A DNA stretch of 64,000 nt from Apium graveolens (GCF_009905375.1 NC_133653.1:94600609-94664608); one strand, 5' to 3'; shown: positions 22,064 to 33,699, numbered from the stretch's first letter. Made by a program: numbers and translations. Notes: a model not told the origin generated them from the sequence alone.

Positions 22064-23592
22064 CTTGAGAGAGAAACAGTTTTATATTGTATGCCCATGA
22101 TCCTCGTGATATTCGTAATGTTTGTCTCGGGCTCTGTTCTTAGGAGGCGCAAGTAAAGGCTTCGGGGGATAATAGAACGGCTTACCTTTAACTTCGCACA
22201 GGATGTCAGCCCGGGGTCGATTGAGGGGTGTCCACTCTGGTTCCGGTTTGGGCTCTCTCTTAGCCTTGGGCTTTCTTTCATTCTTCCTTGGTTCGGCGTA
22301 ACTCTCCCGGGGTGGGGTCCCCCGAGATTGTTGAATATAATTGGACTGTCTATCTAGTTTGTATATTTTGTCTTTTTGGGATGACGAGCGACGCTCGGGA
22401 GACTCATCATCATCATGTATTCTTCTGTTCATTTTCATTGACTTGAGAAAATCATTTTCTTTTATGAACTTTGATGCCAAGGCATAGGCAGATGTCAAGC
22501 TCTGGGGTTCTCTACGAATCAGATCTTTGACATATCCTTCGCAGGATATTGGATGCAAGTTCCTCCGAAAGATGTTTACTGCTTCCTTTTCTTCTAAGTT
22601 GGAGAGTTGGTTGACTATTTCCTGGAATCTTTTGATGAATTCGGGAAGGGACTCCTTACTCCTTTGTTGGATTGTCTCCAAGTGGCACATTTGTAGCTCA
22701 TTCATCCGGTTGGCCCTGAACCTTTTCAAGAATATCTCGCGAAAATCTTTCCAGGAATCCACACTCCGGGATGGAATTCAGCTGAACCATTTTTGAGCTC
22801 CCCCTTTGAGTGTTGATGCGAAGAAGCAGCACCTGGTGAGGTCGCTGTAGTCATAAATATTGGAGATTTGTTCGAAGTAGTTTAAATGTTCTTCGGGGTC
22901 AGCCAACCCATCAAAGGAGTCGAAATTGAAGTGTTTGAGCCCTGATTCTCTGGGAGTAGATTCCAACTTTCTGGTAAATGGGGTCGTTGCCGCACCAACT
23001 TTCATCTCACCTTCTACCTTTCTCTTGAGGTCAAGAAGAGCCCGGGCCATTTGTTCTTGCTTAGATTCTTTTTCAGGCTCTGAATCTGAGGAAACGTGAA
23101 TTCGGTGGGATTTCCTTTTCAACTTTGCTTCCTCATCCCGGATTCTCTTCTCAATGATTTCTTTAGCCTTGGCTTCTTCTTCTTTCCGAATTCTTTTCCG
23201 GAGGGCAGCTCTTTTGATTTCATCCCGGGCATCCTCTGGGGTCTTTTCAGGTTCTTTGCAATTCGATCAAGGACGGATCTCCGGGACTCCCCGGATCGCT
23301 CCTCCTGATCCCCTGGGCGGGTCTCAGGTTGGACATTATGCTTTTCCTTCCACAGGTCCATCGCAGCTTGTATCTGATTTGGGGTCATGTCCCCCAGGGG
23401 TTGGCTGAAATTCCAGCATACTTATGAGCAGCTTTCTCGATGATTAGTTTTTGATCCCCTTGTTGGAGATTTGAGAGGGAGTCTGGGTAGTGAGGGCCCT
23501 TCATCCACATCCTCCATTTCTCCGTCCCTGGGTTGGGGAGGAGGCGGAAGGAAAGAGGCGGAAACAACTTCCTTGCTCTTTCTTGACGTCAT
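22064..23592 (-). pseudogene. G1 Gag
   Basis: The likely start is ATG 23590-23592 (MTSRKSKEVV). The retrotransposon-gag domain is in pieces: AGISANPWG, SGLKHFNFDSFDGLADPEEH, CCFFASTLKGGAQKWF, then DSWKDFREIFLKRFRANRM and EFIKRFQEIVNQLSN. The C-terminus has HYEYHEDHGHTI, the degenerate Tat-type zinc-binding segment, where the first Cys of the usual pattern is absent. Frame breaks lie near 23385, 23120 and 22765 and at TAG 22082. Gag would form the particle; this copy cannot. Confidence 0.85.
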
Positions 23593-23866
23593 GGTTGGTT
23601 AACAATATAGCTAATTTATAGCAGTATAACTTACAGTTTTAAATACTAATATAGATTACTTAGTTCTAAAGCACGCTACGAGAGCTCCAGAGCTATTACA
23701 ACGTTATGTCTAGAATGGCTAAACAAGATCCACTAATGGTACGTAAAGTAAGCAGGGTAAAAAGTAGATCTGAGGATTTGGGAGTGAAGATCTTATTGGA
23801 GTGTAGTATTCTGAGTTCCTGGGTGGAGTAAGAGCAGCAGGCATGAACACCACTGGTCAGAGGTTC
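23593..23866 (-). other. G1 leader
   Basis: About 270 bp between the primer site and gag start. AT-rich, no conserved gene; expected untranslated leader of G1. Confidence 0.5.
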
Positions 23867-23887
23867 GACCTCTCCTTCTAGCGCCAA
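23867..23887 (-). promoter_or_regulatory. G1 primer-binding site
   Basis: On the minus strand, directly inside the 5' LTR, the sequence is TTGGCGCTAGAAGGAGAGG. It starts like the G2 site (TTTGGCGCC...) but differs after eight bases, so the two elements probably use different tRNA primers. I did not assign the tRNA. Confidence 0.65.
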
Positions 23888-24204
23888 TGATAATCCCAGA
23901 TCACCCCGGGGTCCTTTCCTTCTTGAACCCGGACTCAAACTCCGTTTGGACAGAAATGACGGTGGCGTGCGGTGTAGCTGTAGGGTGGAAACCTACAAAA
24001 CAAAACCGGGGGGGTGGCGTCCCCGCGGCACCTCCGGCGTGAGAATGAAAAAGGGTTTAGAAGGAGAATGGGTAAAACGGGAATTATACAAGCATATTAT
24101 GGTGTGTGTGTGTATATGTGAGCATATGAGAGATGAAGTAACCCCTAACCTTCCTTTTGTTCTGCCTTTTATAGGCTTTCCACTAGGATTTAGGGCTTTG
24201 TACC
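23888..24204 (-). repeat. G1 5' LTR, left piece
   Basis: Starts TGATAATCCC and aligns with 4093-4430 up to tttgtacc, where G2 is inserted. The remaining part resumes at 35050 with the duplicated gtacc. Confidence 0.9.
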
Positions 24205-24777
24205 TGATAGGGATAAATAAATCCTGATTGTATAATTAAATATTGCAAGGTATGGGCTGCTGGGCCCAATAAGAAGATGTATGACATTCAGACCAGAAAG
24301 GTTAACATGTTGATCAGGCCTGATGGACCAGATCAGGCCTGATGAAACAAAGAAGGCCCAAAAACCCTGATTATTAATTAATTTCATAATTAATTAATAA
24401 GGGAAAAATCAGCTATTGAGAAGAGTCCCGATAAGGATATAAATACTTACAGATTAGCCTCAAGGGGACCTAAAAGGATAAGGAATCAGTTTCCTACTAT
24501 CTAGGACTCCAAAGTCCATTCTAATTATGAGACTTGCCCACCAAGTCTCATATACCAAGTCCAATTCAAGGACTCCCAACATCTATATAAGGGGCCGCAC
24601 CCCACACATCAGAACTACATTTTTTTGACTTGATCCTTGGCAATCAGCAAGGTACGTAGGCATCTTGTTAAGGCAGATTGAGTCACGAAACACAAGAGCA
24701 GTCAAATCGAGCCTTGAAGCTCACGTTCCTTTTTATTAAATACAGCAAATAATAACCTTAGTTTTTTATCCATAACA
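24205..24777 (+). repeat. G2 5' LTR
   Basis: TGATAGGGAT to CCATAACA. It contains a palindrome-like pair of gatcaggcctgat motifs (about 24313-24343), an attaattaattt inverted repeat and a TATATAAG box near 24594, a probable promoter for the G2 genomic RNA. Confidence 0.95.
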
Positions 24778-24778
24778 T

Positions 24779-24797
24779 TTGGCGCCGTCTGTGGGAA
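24779..24797 (+). promoter_or_regulatory. G2 primer-binding site
   Basis: TTGGCGCCGTCTGTGGGAA lies one base after the 5' LTR, the primer site common in plant gypsy elements. It overlaps an alternative TTG start for gag, which is why the ATG at 24812 is preferred. Confidence 0.85.
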
Positions 24798-24811
24798 GCA
24801 CAACAACAACC

Positions 24812-27022
24812 ATGGCGAGAACACGGAGAACAATTAGAGCTCTGGAGGAAGGAACACCATTAGGGACAACTCAGGTGATTTCGTCAACCGTGGAGATTCC
24901 TCCCCATTCAACTTATACCTTTACTCAAGGGGAAGCCCAGATAGGGGCAACTCAACCTCAGCCACAAGGGACAACTCCCCCGACTATTCAAGGTACGAAT
25001 CCTCAAGTTCAACAAGTACATGTACCTGTGAATTCTCGACCCGTCGGGTATGAATATTCAACTATTGTTACTACTAACCCCCCTTATGGGATGCCCCTTC
25101 ACCCTGAGGTTGGAGGAAGTGGATATGCTGGGCGAAGTGAAGCACGAGGACAGTCGCCCCCCTATATACGAGGTTTGGCTCCTATCCCCGAGGATCGGGA
25201 ATTTTCTGGTCCTTACACTGAGAGAGACTCCGAATCTTCGGATGATGAAGTGGCCCCGAGAAGGAGGCGTCCTGGCAAAGAGCCAATGGCCGATGGAAGG
25301 CAACGCCCTCAAAGCACCCCAGGGGCGAATCCCCAAGAAGTGCAGGAAAGGATCAGGGCTCATGAGGCTAAGATCCAAAGGCTGAGGCGTGATTTGGAGG
25401 CTCACCAGGCCACCAGACCCCAGATACCTCCTAGGGGGAGAAATCCTCCTCTTGTCATAGACCTGGATGGTCCAGTACGAAGAAGGGCTGTCGTCCCAAG
25501 AACTGATCCAAGCAATCTCCTCCCCCTTGGAGATCCTGATGATCCAACTCCACCCTTCACAGAAGAGATAATGAATTCCCATATCTCAAGGAAATTCAAG
25601 ATGCCCACTATCAAAGCCTATGATGGCACGGGAGACCCCGCTAATCATGTTAGGACATTCTCTAATGCACTGCTGCTGCAACCCGTGAATGATGCTATAA
25701 AGTGTCGGGCCTTCCCTCAAACCCTGTCGGGTATGGCTCAAAGATGGTACAGTCGGTTGCCCCCAAACTCTATTGGATCATTCAGAGAATTAAGTCAGGC
25801 TTTTATTAAGCAATTCATCAGTGGAAGAGTCCATGAGAAAAGTTCAGCATCTCTTATGAGTCTTGTGCAGGGAGCTAAGGAATCCTTGAGAGATTACCTG
25901 AATCGTTTCACAAAGGAGGCTTTAAAAGTCCCGGACCTTGATGATAAGGTAGCCATGATAGCACTGCAACAAGGAACTAGGGACGAGTTTTTTAAGATGT
26001 CCTTGGCCAAACGTCCCCCTGAAAGCATGTTGCAGCTCCAAGAGAGGGCAGGGAAGTATATCAAGGTTGAAGAAAGTATGAGGAAGACCGTAGTAAGTAA
26101 TGAGCCCACTGGAGGCATGAAGCGGAAAACTGATTTAGAATATATTGCAAAGGACAAATATCCTAGAACCGAACAAAACCCTGATTCAACCCCCAAGAAG
26201 GGAGGACCTGGGCAAAAGTTCACTGAATACGCTAAGCTGAATGCTCCTAGAAGTCAGATTTTGATGGAGATTGAGAAAGATAGAGATATTCGTTGGCCTA
26301 AGCCCTTGAAGGCTGATCCCGCCAAGCTAGATAAGAGCATGTATTGCAGGTTTCACAAGGATGTTGGCCATGACACCGATGAGTGTAGGCAGTTGAAAGA
26401 CGAAATTGAGTTTTTGATTCGAAAAGGAAGATTGAATAAGTATACTGGAGATGGAGGGGACAGAAATAATAATGGAAGGAAGAACTTTGAAGATCGTAGG
26501 AGGGACCAAGACGATCAAGGGCGGAATCCTCAACCTAGAGGGCCGGTTATAAATGCAATTTTTGGAGGACCGCGACGCCCTCGAGGACCTGTGATAAACA
26601 CGATCTTTGGAGGTCCAACTGCTGCTGGATTGTCCAAAAATTCCAGAAAGGCATATACTAGGGAGGTTATGCATATTGTTGGAGAAGCCCCGAAGAGGGC
26701 CAGGACAGAGGTAACATTGGCTTTTGATGATTCCGACCTAGAGGGTGTGAAGTTCCCTCATGACGACCCGCTGGTCATAACACCGATAATAGGAAATAGC
26801 CCGTTTAAGAGGGTCCTTGTGGATAATGGTGCTTCTGTGGATATCTTGCTCCACGACACCTTTCTAAGGATGGGGTATAACGACTCCCAGTTGACACCAA
26901 CCGACATGCCGATATATGGATTTGCTGGAGTAGAATGTCCTATGGAAGGGATAATCAAATTGCCAACCACCATAGGTACGGAACCAAGGCAAGCAACGCA
27001 GATGCTGGATTCGTGGTGGTAA
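24812..27022 (+). CDS. G2 Gag-protease
   Basis: Start ATG 24812 (MARTRRTIRALEEG). A Pro/Gln/Thr-rich N-terminus is followed by a helix-rich linker (VQERIRAHEAKIQRLRRD) and the retrotransposon-gag domain (KMPTIKAYDGTGDPANHVRT, GMAQRWYSRLPPNSI, FIKQFISGR). A Tat-type zinc segment reads CRFHKDVGHDTDEC. The protease active site is VLVDNGASVDILLHD, with IYGFAGVECP after it. The frame is lost at 27022; the following frame continues with protease text (NAIMGRTGIHAFKA) from about 26990. Gag and protease would form and mature the particle. Otherwise long and well kept at 737 residues. Confidence 0.85.
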   Translation: MARTRRTIRALEEGTPLGTTQVISSTVEIPPHSTYTFTQGEAQIGATQPQPQGTTPPTIQGTNPQVQQVHVPVNSRPVGYEYSTIVTTNPPYGMPLHPEVGGSGYAGRSEARGQSPPYIRGLAPIPEDREFSGPYTERDSESSDDEVAPRRRRPGKEPMADGRQRPQSTPGANPQEVQERIRAHEAKIQRLRRDLEAHQATRPQIPPRGRNPPLVIDLDGPVRRRAVVPRTDPSNLLPLGDPDDPTPPFTEEIMNSHISRKFKMPTIKAYDGTGDPANHVRTFSNALLLQPVNDAIKCRAFPQTLSGMAQRWYSRLPPNSIGSFRELSQAFIKQFISGRVHEKSSASLMSLVQGAKESLRDYLNRFTKEALKVPDLDDKVAMIALQQGTRDEFFKMSLAKRPPESMLQLQERAGKYIKVEESMRKTVVSNEPTGGMKRKTDLEYIAKDKYPRTEQNPDSTPKKGGPGQKFTEYAKLNAPRSQILMEIEKDRDIRWPKPLKADPAKLDKSMYCRFHKDVGHDTDECRQLKDEIEFLIRKGRLNKYTGDGGDRNNNGRKNFEDRRRDQDDQGRNPQPRGPVINAIFGGPRRPRGPVINTIFGGPTAAGLSKNSRKAYTREVMHIVGEAPKRARTEVTLAFDDSDLEGVKFPHDDPLVITPIIGNSPFKRVLVDNGASVDILLHDTFLRMGYNDSQLTPTDMPIYGFAGVECPMEGIIKLPTTIGTEPRQATQMLDSWW

Positions 27023-28482
27023 AGGCTAGTTCAACTTATAATGCTATCATGGGGAGAACAGGGATACATGCCTTCAAGGCAGTCCCCTCTTCCTACCATT
27101 CAGTCATGAAGTTTCCCACCCGAAACGGGATTGGAGAAGAGAGAGGAGATCAAAAAATGGCTAGAAGCTGTTATGTGGCCTCTTTGAGAGCAGATGGAGT
27201 CGGGGGGCAGGTTCTTCCTATTGAAGATATGGATGTCCGAGAAAATGACGAGAATAGAGGAAAGCCAGCAGAAGACTTGGTTTCCGTTCCTTTAGACCCC
27301 GAAAATCCTGAGAGGATGACTTTCATTGGAGCCACATTAGAGGAGCCCCTTAGAGGGCAGTTGGTGAAATTTTTGCAAGAAAATAGTGATGTGTTTGCAT
27401 GGTCAGCAGCTGATATGCCAGGCATAGACCTGGAATTGATTACTCACAGGTTAAACGTGGATCCAAGCCGGAAGACAGTAAAACAAAAGAAAAGAAATTT
27501 TGCCCCAGAAAGACAAGAGGCTATAAAACAGGAAGTAGAAAAACTCTTAGAGGCTGGTTTCATTGAGGAGATTCAATTTCCGGAGTGGTTAGCAAACCCT
27601 GTAATGGTGAAGAAGGCTAATGGAAAGTGGAGGATGTGTATAGACTTCACTGATCTGAATGATGCATGCCCCAAAGACTGTTTTCCGCTGCCAAGAATTG
27701 ATACTTTGATTGATGCCACTGCTGGACATGAGATGCTGAGTTTCATGGATGGATTTAGCGGATACAACCAGATCAAAATACATAAGGATGACATTCCAAA
27801 GGTATCATTTATCACTGACTTTGGTATTTATTGTTATCTTGTTATGGCGTTTGGTCTCAAGAATACAGGAGCCACCTATCAAAGGTTGGTGAATAGAATT
27901 TTTAAGGATCTTATTGGTAAGACTATGGAAGTCTATGTTGATGACATGTTAGTCAAGAGTCTAGTAAAGACTGATCATATAACCCATTTGAGGGAAGATT
28001 TTGAGGTCCTGAGGCACCACAAGATGATGTTGAATCCTACGAAGTGTGCTTTCGGAGTAGGATCTGGAAAATTCTTGGGATTGATGGTCTCAAAGAGGGG
28101 AATTGAGGCTAACCCTGATAAAATAAAGGCGATCCTGGACATGGAACCACCAAAAACTGTCAAGGATGTTCAGAAGCTCACAGGAAGGGTTGCTGCGCTA
28201 GGACGATTCATCTCCAAGTCGGGAGACAAGTGTTTGTCATTCTTCAAGTCACTAAAGAGCATCAAAGACTTTGTATGGAGTGAGGAAAACCAGAAGGCAT
28301 TTGAAGAGTTAAAGAAGTATATGGCCCAGGCCCCGTTATTGGCCGAGCCAGTTCTGAGTGAAGTTTTATTCTTGTACTTAGTTGTTTCAGAGAGCGTCTT
28401 GAGCGCGGTGTTGGTTAAGGAGGAGCTAAAAGTCCAGAAACCCGTGTATTATGTCAGCAAATTCTGCATGGTGCTGAATTAA
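26990..28482 (+). pseudogene. G2 reverse transcriptase
   Basis: This frame starts inside the protease (VVVKASSTYNAIMGRTG) and runs through the linker (ENSDVFAWSAADMPGID) and complete RT: GKWRMCIDFTDLNDACPKD, FMDGFSGYNQIKI, AFGLKNTGATYQRLV, the catalytic box EVYVDDMLVKS, and CAFGVGSGKFLGLMVS. It then enters the connection segment (FSESVLSAVLV-like) and loses frame at 28482 after KPVYYVSK. RT would copy genomic RNA; the active site is intact, but the frame breaks before and after it prevent a full Pol. Confidence 0.9.
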
Positions 28483-29231
28483 ATTATTCAACTATTGAGA
28501 AATTTGCTCTAGCCTTGGTAATGGCTTCGAGAAAACTGCGTCCTTACTTGCAGGCTCATCAGATTGAGGTGCTAACAAATCAGCCACTGAGAAATATCAT
28601 TCACAGTCCCAAGGCAAGTGGGAGATTGATTAAGTGGGCAATAGAGTTGGGAGAGTTCGATCTCAAGTATAAGCCACGTACGGCCATAAAAGCCCAGACA
28701 CTAGCTGACTTCGTGGTGGAATGTACCATACCCAACCAAGAAGTCGGGGGGCAGGAAGATACCATACCTCAAGACAAGGGAGTCGATAATGGGGACAGAG
28801 AGAAGGATGATAAGGAGAAAGAATATTGGGTTCTCTATTTTGATGGAGCATCAAAAACAAATTCCAGTGGAGCAGGGTTGGTTTTGCAAAGCCCTGATGG
28901 GTTCTTAATTGAGTATGCTATGAAGCTAGACTTCCCAACCACAAACAATGAGGCAGAGTATGAAGCCCTGATAGCTGGCCTTGGTCTAGCTGGGACACTT
29001 AGAGTCAAAAACTTAAAGGTCCGTGGAGACTCAAAGCTGATCATATCCTAGGTAAAGAGAGAATTTGAGGCAATGGATGATACGATAGCTAAGTATGTCC
29101 GCCTAGTAAGGGCTGTGATGACCCAGTTTAATGAATGCCATGTTGAACACATTCCAAGGGAAGAAAATGCTAAGGCAGATGCGCTATCAAAGTTTGCTTC
29201 ATCTGAGATTGAAGAAAGTTCAGGAAGTGTG
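28483..29231 (+). pseudogene. G2 RNase H
   Basis: Follows a frameshift near 28482. The text runs EKFALALVMASRKLRPYLQA, TNQPLRNIIHSPKASGRLI, then the RNase H core YWVLYFDGASKTNSSGAGLV, NNEAEYEALIAGLGLA and VRGDSKLIIS, holding the usual acidic residues. A TAG at 29049-29051 replaces Gln (CAG to TAG). The frame continues VKREFEAMDD and HIPREENAKADALSKFA. It removes the RNA strand during replication. Confidence 0.85.
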
Positions 29232-30533
29232 TACTTCCGTATTTTGAAGACACGAAGCATAGATGTTAAGCTTGTGGCTCCCATAGGCCTGGGGACGTCA
29301 TGGATTGATCCTATCAAGGCTCACATTCAAACCGGTTGGTTACCAAGTGATGCAACTGAGGCACGGAAGTTAACTGATCGAGCACTAAGGTACTCTTTGA
29401 TAGATGGGATTCTTTACAAAAGATCTTTCATGGTTCCCTACTTGAGGTGTCTCAGGCCCGATGAGGCGCGCTTGGCTCTTGAAGAAGTGCATGAAGGCAT
29501 TTGTGGACAACACTTGGGGGGCAGGGCTTTGGCTCATAAGATAACTCGTTTAGGCTTTTATTGGCCAGAAATGATGGCTGATGCCAAAGAATATGTGAAG
29601 AAATGTGACCGCTGTCAGAAGCATGCACCTGTTGTTAGACAACCCCCCGAGATGCTGACCTCTATCAACACGCCCATTCCTTTTGCTATGTGGGGAATGG
29701 ATATTTTGGGGCCTTTTCCCATGACCATGGCACAAAGGAAGTTTCTGATTGTAGCCATTGATTATTTCACCAAGTGGATCGAAGCCAAACCCTTGGCCAA
29801 GATCACAACTAAGCAGGTCGCACAATTCCTGTGGGAAAACATTATGTGCCGATATGGAATTCCCCGTATCCTCGTCACTGACAATGGAACACAATTCAAC
29901 AATGAGGAATTCAAGAAGTATTGTGAAGAAAATGAAATTGAGTTACGGTTCACCTTTGTGGCTCACCCACAAGCCAATGGGCAAGGGGAAGTAGCAAATT
30001 GAATAATCCTGGATGGACTAAAAAAGAGGATAGAGAAGTCAAGAAATAATTGGGTGGATGAGATACTTCCCATATTATGGGCCTATAGGACTACCTGTAG
30101 AGTCACGACAGGAGCGACGCCCTTCATGTTGGCATATGGGGCAGAAGCAGTAGTTCCAGTGGAGATATCACATTCCTCTCCAAGGATTCGGGCTTTCAAT
30201 GCAGAAGAAAATGAGGAAGGGCAGAGGTTAGCCCTGGATCTAATTGATGAAGTGCGAGATGAGGCACATGCAAAGATAGTGGAATACCAGAAAAAAGCTT
30301 CGTTTTATTACAACCTAAGGGTTAAAGAGAGATTCTTCAAGCAAGGAGATTTAGTATTAAGGAAAGTGGAAGCTTCTGGTGTAGGACAGAAAGGAAAACT
30401 TGCCCCAAATTGGGAAGGGCCGTACAGAGTCAAGAGCGTTCAGGGTAGAGGAACCTACAAGCTGGAGACTACGGATGGTTTTGAAGTCCCGAGAACCTGG
30501 CACGCACAAAACCTGAAGGTTTATCACGTGTAA
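29232..30533 (+). pseudogene. G2 integrase
   Basis: Zinc region HEGICGQHLGGRALAHK and CDRCQKH; catalytic Asp residues in WGMDILGPF and VTDNGTQF; Glu in NGQGEVAN. A TGA at 30000-30002 replaces Arg (CGA to TGA) directly after that Glu region, and the frame resumes IILDGLKKRIEKSRNNW through the C-terminal domain (KQGDLVLRKVEASG, WEGPYRV) to HAQNLKVYHV-stop at 30533. All catalytic residues survive, but one C-to-T stop truncates the protein. Confidence 0.85.
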
Positions 30534-30887
30534 GATAGTCGAAGTACGATTCTCACTTGTCATTGTGGCAAGTAGGTTTAAAAGCACCTTGAAGCTTTGC
30601 TTGCGTAGGATTTTATATTCCAGTAGAATTTATATTGTCTAGTTATTATTGATTAGGGTCGAACCCGTGCTATGTAAGGTTTTGGAAAACCAGACTTCAT
30701 ATTAAAGAGTTTGAAATTATTTCAATCTAAGGATCTTTAAAGTTCAAATGCATATTAAGTATTGTAAAGATAAAGTAGAAAGAGGCAAGTAAGGAAAGCA
30801 GCATATGTAATAACCCCGAAGGGTAACAAGTTCTGACATAAACAAAGTTTACATATTGTCTAGAAAGAAGATATACATAAAAAAAAC
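30534..30887. other. Spacer between G2 pol and antisense gene
   Basis: About 350 bp of AT-rich DNA separate the convergent 3' ends of pol (+) and the antisense gene (minus). No further gene is seen; both transcripts would be expected to terminate here. Confidence 0.5.
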
Positions 30888-32861
30888 TTAGGCCTCGGAA
30901 GGCTCGGATTCTTCGGAACCACTATCTGAAGACTCCTCGGACTTCTCAGTCGTCCCCTCAGAAGTCCCCGTAGAGGTTCCATCAGAACCACCTTCGGATG
31001 CTTTGGATGATGCGGGAGACACTGGATTCTGAGGCGCAGCCCTTGGAGGCTCTTCCACCCTGACCTTCTTCACAATAGGCGCAGAATCTTCTTCGGAAGA
31101 AGTCTCCTCCTCCCTAGAGCTGGACTCGAGTTCTTTCCTCTTGTGGCCTGGGCTCCCTGAAGGGCCGTCTTTGATCAAATCAACAAGCTTGTCAGTAACA
31201 CCCCCAAGCTCCAGAACTCGCACAGGGCAAGGAAAGGAGGACTGCTCAAGGATTTCTGGAAATTCATCTTGGACGGCCTCCACAGCAACATCCCAGCCTT
31301 CTTTATAGCTAACTGGGTGTAGGAGGGCATCGTGCTCCACCATCAAGTCTTTGAACTCTTGGGTGTCCATCCAGCCGTCAAAGGCTTTATCCTTCTGAGC
31401 CTTCAGAATAACATTTTCAGCCCGTGCCGTTTCCAGGTCAGAAGTGGAAGAGGCCAGTTGAGCTTCAAGGGCCTCTATTCTCTGGTTGGCCTCCTCCAAC
31501 TTCTTATTAGCATCCTCCAGGCCAACCTTCCAAGCCTTAGCTTGGTGAATCGCCCCTTGGAAATAGGCGTTAGCCTGCAAGAAAAGCAGCAAAAGTATGA
31601 GAAAAGAAACGTGAAAAGGTAAGTATAAAGGGCAATAGGAAAAGGATGTACCGTCGCTAAAGCCTGGGCTCCGAAAAGCTCATTCCCCTCTAAGTCCTGT
31701 TGAAGGACAAATTCTTGATAGTCCACCGGGGAGATGGAATGCTTAGACCATTCCTTGGACAGCGTCGTGCTGCCAACGATTGAATCCTTGCCCCGGATCC
31801 CCCAAGCAGGTTGAAAATAGGCCTCTGGCCTCTGCTTGGTGCGCAAAACCTGGTTGGGGCCTTCCTCGCCCGATTCCATTGCTTGAAGAAGGAACTCAAG
31901 GAAGCGGTCACCAAGGCGTGGGTCTTTAAAGACCTTTCCAGCCATCTTCATCCTGGTTGTCTCCAGGTCTTTAGGCTTGGTAGCCTCCTCAATTTTCTCA
32001 GGCACTGCAACAAGCGAAGTAAGTTGAAAAATCAGCGGAATAGAAAATGACGGAAATAAAAAGGAGGTAAGGAAGGGAACTTACTTTTCTTAGGGACGGC
32101 CGAGAGGCCGCGTTCTACCAGGACGGTCTCCCGGATAAGGTCCCAAGAATGGGAAGTCTCATTATCTTGCGTAAGGAGGTTGAAAGCTCTAGCCTCCTCC
32201 TCAGACAAAGTTATATCATTTGGGCTCCCATCGACGGCCAGCCCATAAGACGACCGAAATATGGTGCCCCAATCTCCCCCCTCCCAAACGACGAACAAAA
32301 AATCTTTTTTCCACCCCAAGTTATTGTCAGGGATGGACTTCCCATTCACAATATGGGGAATAGTGGGGCGCTGGTTTAGAGAAACCCAACCCGGACTTTT
32401 ATCAGGGCTGTTTTTGAACTGGAAAATTTTCCTGAAAACAGCAACAGAAGGTCCCACCTTGTGTTTGGCACATTGTGATAGGTAGCACAGAATAAGCCTC
32501 CAAGAATTGGGGGGGGAGTTGGCAAGGGCTGATGCCCACATCATCTGATACCTGCCCTTAGAGTATCCCTATAGACGCATAGTGCGTCCTTTTTCCACTG
32601 GCAGGCCCTGTCGGCCGGACCCGCAAGAACCAGCTTAAAAGGTTCCTTGATTTTGAAGCAGCTGCTCAACTTTTCCAGCTCCTTGGGATCCCGTAAAGCG
32701 CTAATATGATCGTGCGCGTCCAGATGCGCATCAGACGGGTACTCGTCCCCTCGAGTGTTGATCATGTCGATCAAGGAAGTGTACCTCGATCGAATAGGAA
32801 ATTCATTGGACTTTCTAGCCACGTTCATCTTGGCCAAGCGAGTCATTTTTTTGTCAGCCAT
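30888..32861 (-). CDS. G2 antisense gene (Transposase_28-like, coiled coil)
   Basis: A multi-exon gene on the strand opposite G2 gag-pol. Start ATG 32861 (MADKKMTRLAKMNV). Exons by splice sites: 32861-32085 with a frame change near 32550; 32004-31652 (VPEKIEEATKPKDLETTRM to the donor after ALAT); 31574-30888. A 5' leader intron (32862-32946) ends exactly at the ATG. The first part carries NSWRLILCYLSQCAKHKVG and GWKKDFLFVVWEGGDWG, resembling the PF04195 domain; the middle has EYQEFVLQQDLEGNELFG-like text. The last exon is a coiled coil (ANKKLEEANQRIEALEAQLA) ending in a Ser/Glu-rich acidic tail. Role unknown, no enzyme motif. One suspected frameshift. Confidence 0.7.
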
Positions 32862-32946
32862 CTGAAAAAAAGGGCACGTAGACAGGCTATCTTAAAAGGG
32901 CACACAATGGAAAAATAGACACAAAAAGTAAAGGGAGGAATTTTAC
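32862..32946 (-). other. Leader intron of the G2 antisense gene
   Basis: GTAAAATTCC donor after CTTCAG and a long pyrimidine run ending TTTTTTCAG directly before the ATG. An 85-nt intron of this kind in a 5' leader is typical of plant genes and unusual for a retrotransposon ORF. Confidence 0.6.
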
Positions 32947-33074
32947 CTGAAGAAGCGCTCCTAAAAAAGGCTTTGAGCTCCGACTTGCTGTTATTGCTTT
33001 GAGAATCTTAGCAAGAGGAGAAAGAAGAAAACTTAGAAATGAGAAGGTGAGGAGTAGTAGCCTCTCCTCAGTCC

Positions 33075-33082
33075 TTTATATA
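33075..33082 (-). promoter_or_regulatory. TATA box of the G2 antisense gene
   Basis: On the minus strand TATATAAA lies about 210 bp upstream of the ATG and about 130 bp upstream of the leader intron donor, at the right place for a plant core promoter driving the antisense gene. Confidence 0.6.
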
Positions 33083-33402
33083 AGAGGAAAACGAAGTTGA
33101 AGGGACGAAAGCCCATTAAGGACAAAGGCCCATAGGAAAAAGCCCAGAAAAAGGAATATTCCAGAATATTCCTAGGTATTCTAGAGGATTCTAAACAGGG
33201 TATATTAAGCCCAGATCAATGTTAAGCCCAGTAAGATTTGGAAAAGCCCAATAAAAGAGGCCCGGTAAGATTTGGAAAAGCCCAATAAAAGAGGCTTAGT
33301 AAAATTTAATAAGGCCCAATAAAGAAGGCCAGGCCAAAATCCAATTAGGATTTGGAAAATACAATACCCTAAATTAAAGCCAAATGAAGAAGGCTAGTGG
33401 AA
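33083..33402. other. Upstream region of the G2 antisense gene
   Basis: AT-rich DNA with a recurring phrase (gcccaataaaagaggc, ggtaagatttggaaaagccc) around 33235-33300. It probably holds the promoter; no further element could be named. Confidence 0.45.
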
Positions 33403-33650
33403 GACCAGAATCCAGGTCGAAATCCAGGTCGTGAATCCTGCCCGAAATCATTCGAGCAGACACCCGAAAATAACGGGTAAAAAAGACCAGAATCCAGGTC
33501 AAAATTCAGGTCGTGAATCCTGCCCGAAATCATTCGAGCAGACACCCGAAAATAACGGGAAAAAAGACCAGAATCCAGGTCGAAATTCAGGTCGTGAATC
33601 CTGCCCGAAATTTTTCGAGCAGACACCCGAAAATTACTGGAATAGCAGGA
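33403..33650. repeat. About 82-bp tandem repeat, three copies
   Basis: Copies begin at 33403, 33485 and 33566 with gaccagaatccaggtc and share gtcgtgaatcctgcccgaaa and gcagacacccgaaaat. The open frame across them (33431-33934) is only a by-product of the repeat. Confidence 0.85.
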
Positions 33651-33699
33651 CTGAATTGAGGTCAAAACCTCGACCAGGAACGAGGTCAAAGGAATCAAG

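Noticed and set aside
24779..24811. TTG start for G2 gag at 24779
   Set aside because: It lies in the primer-binding site; ATG 24812 in the same frame is the natural start.
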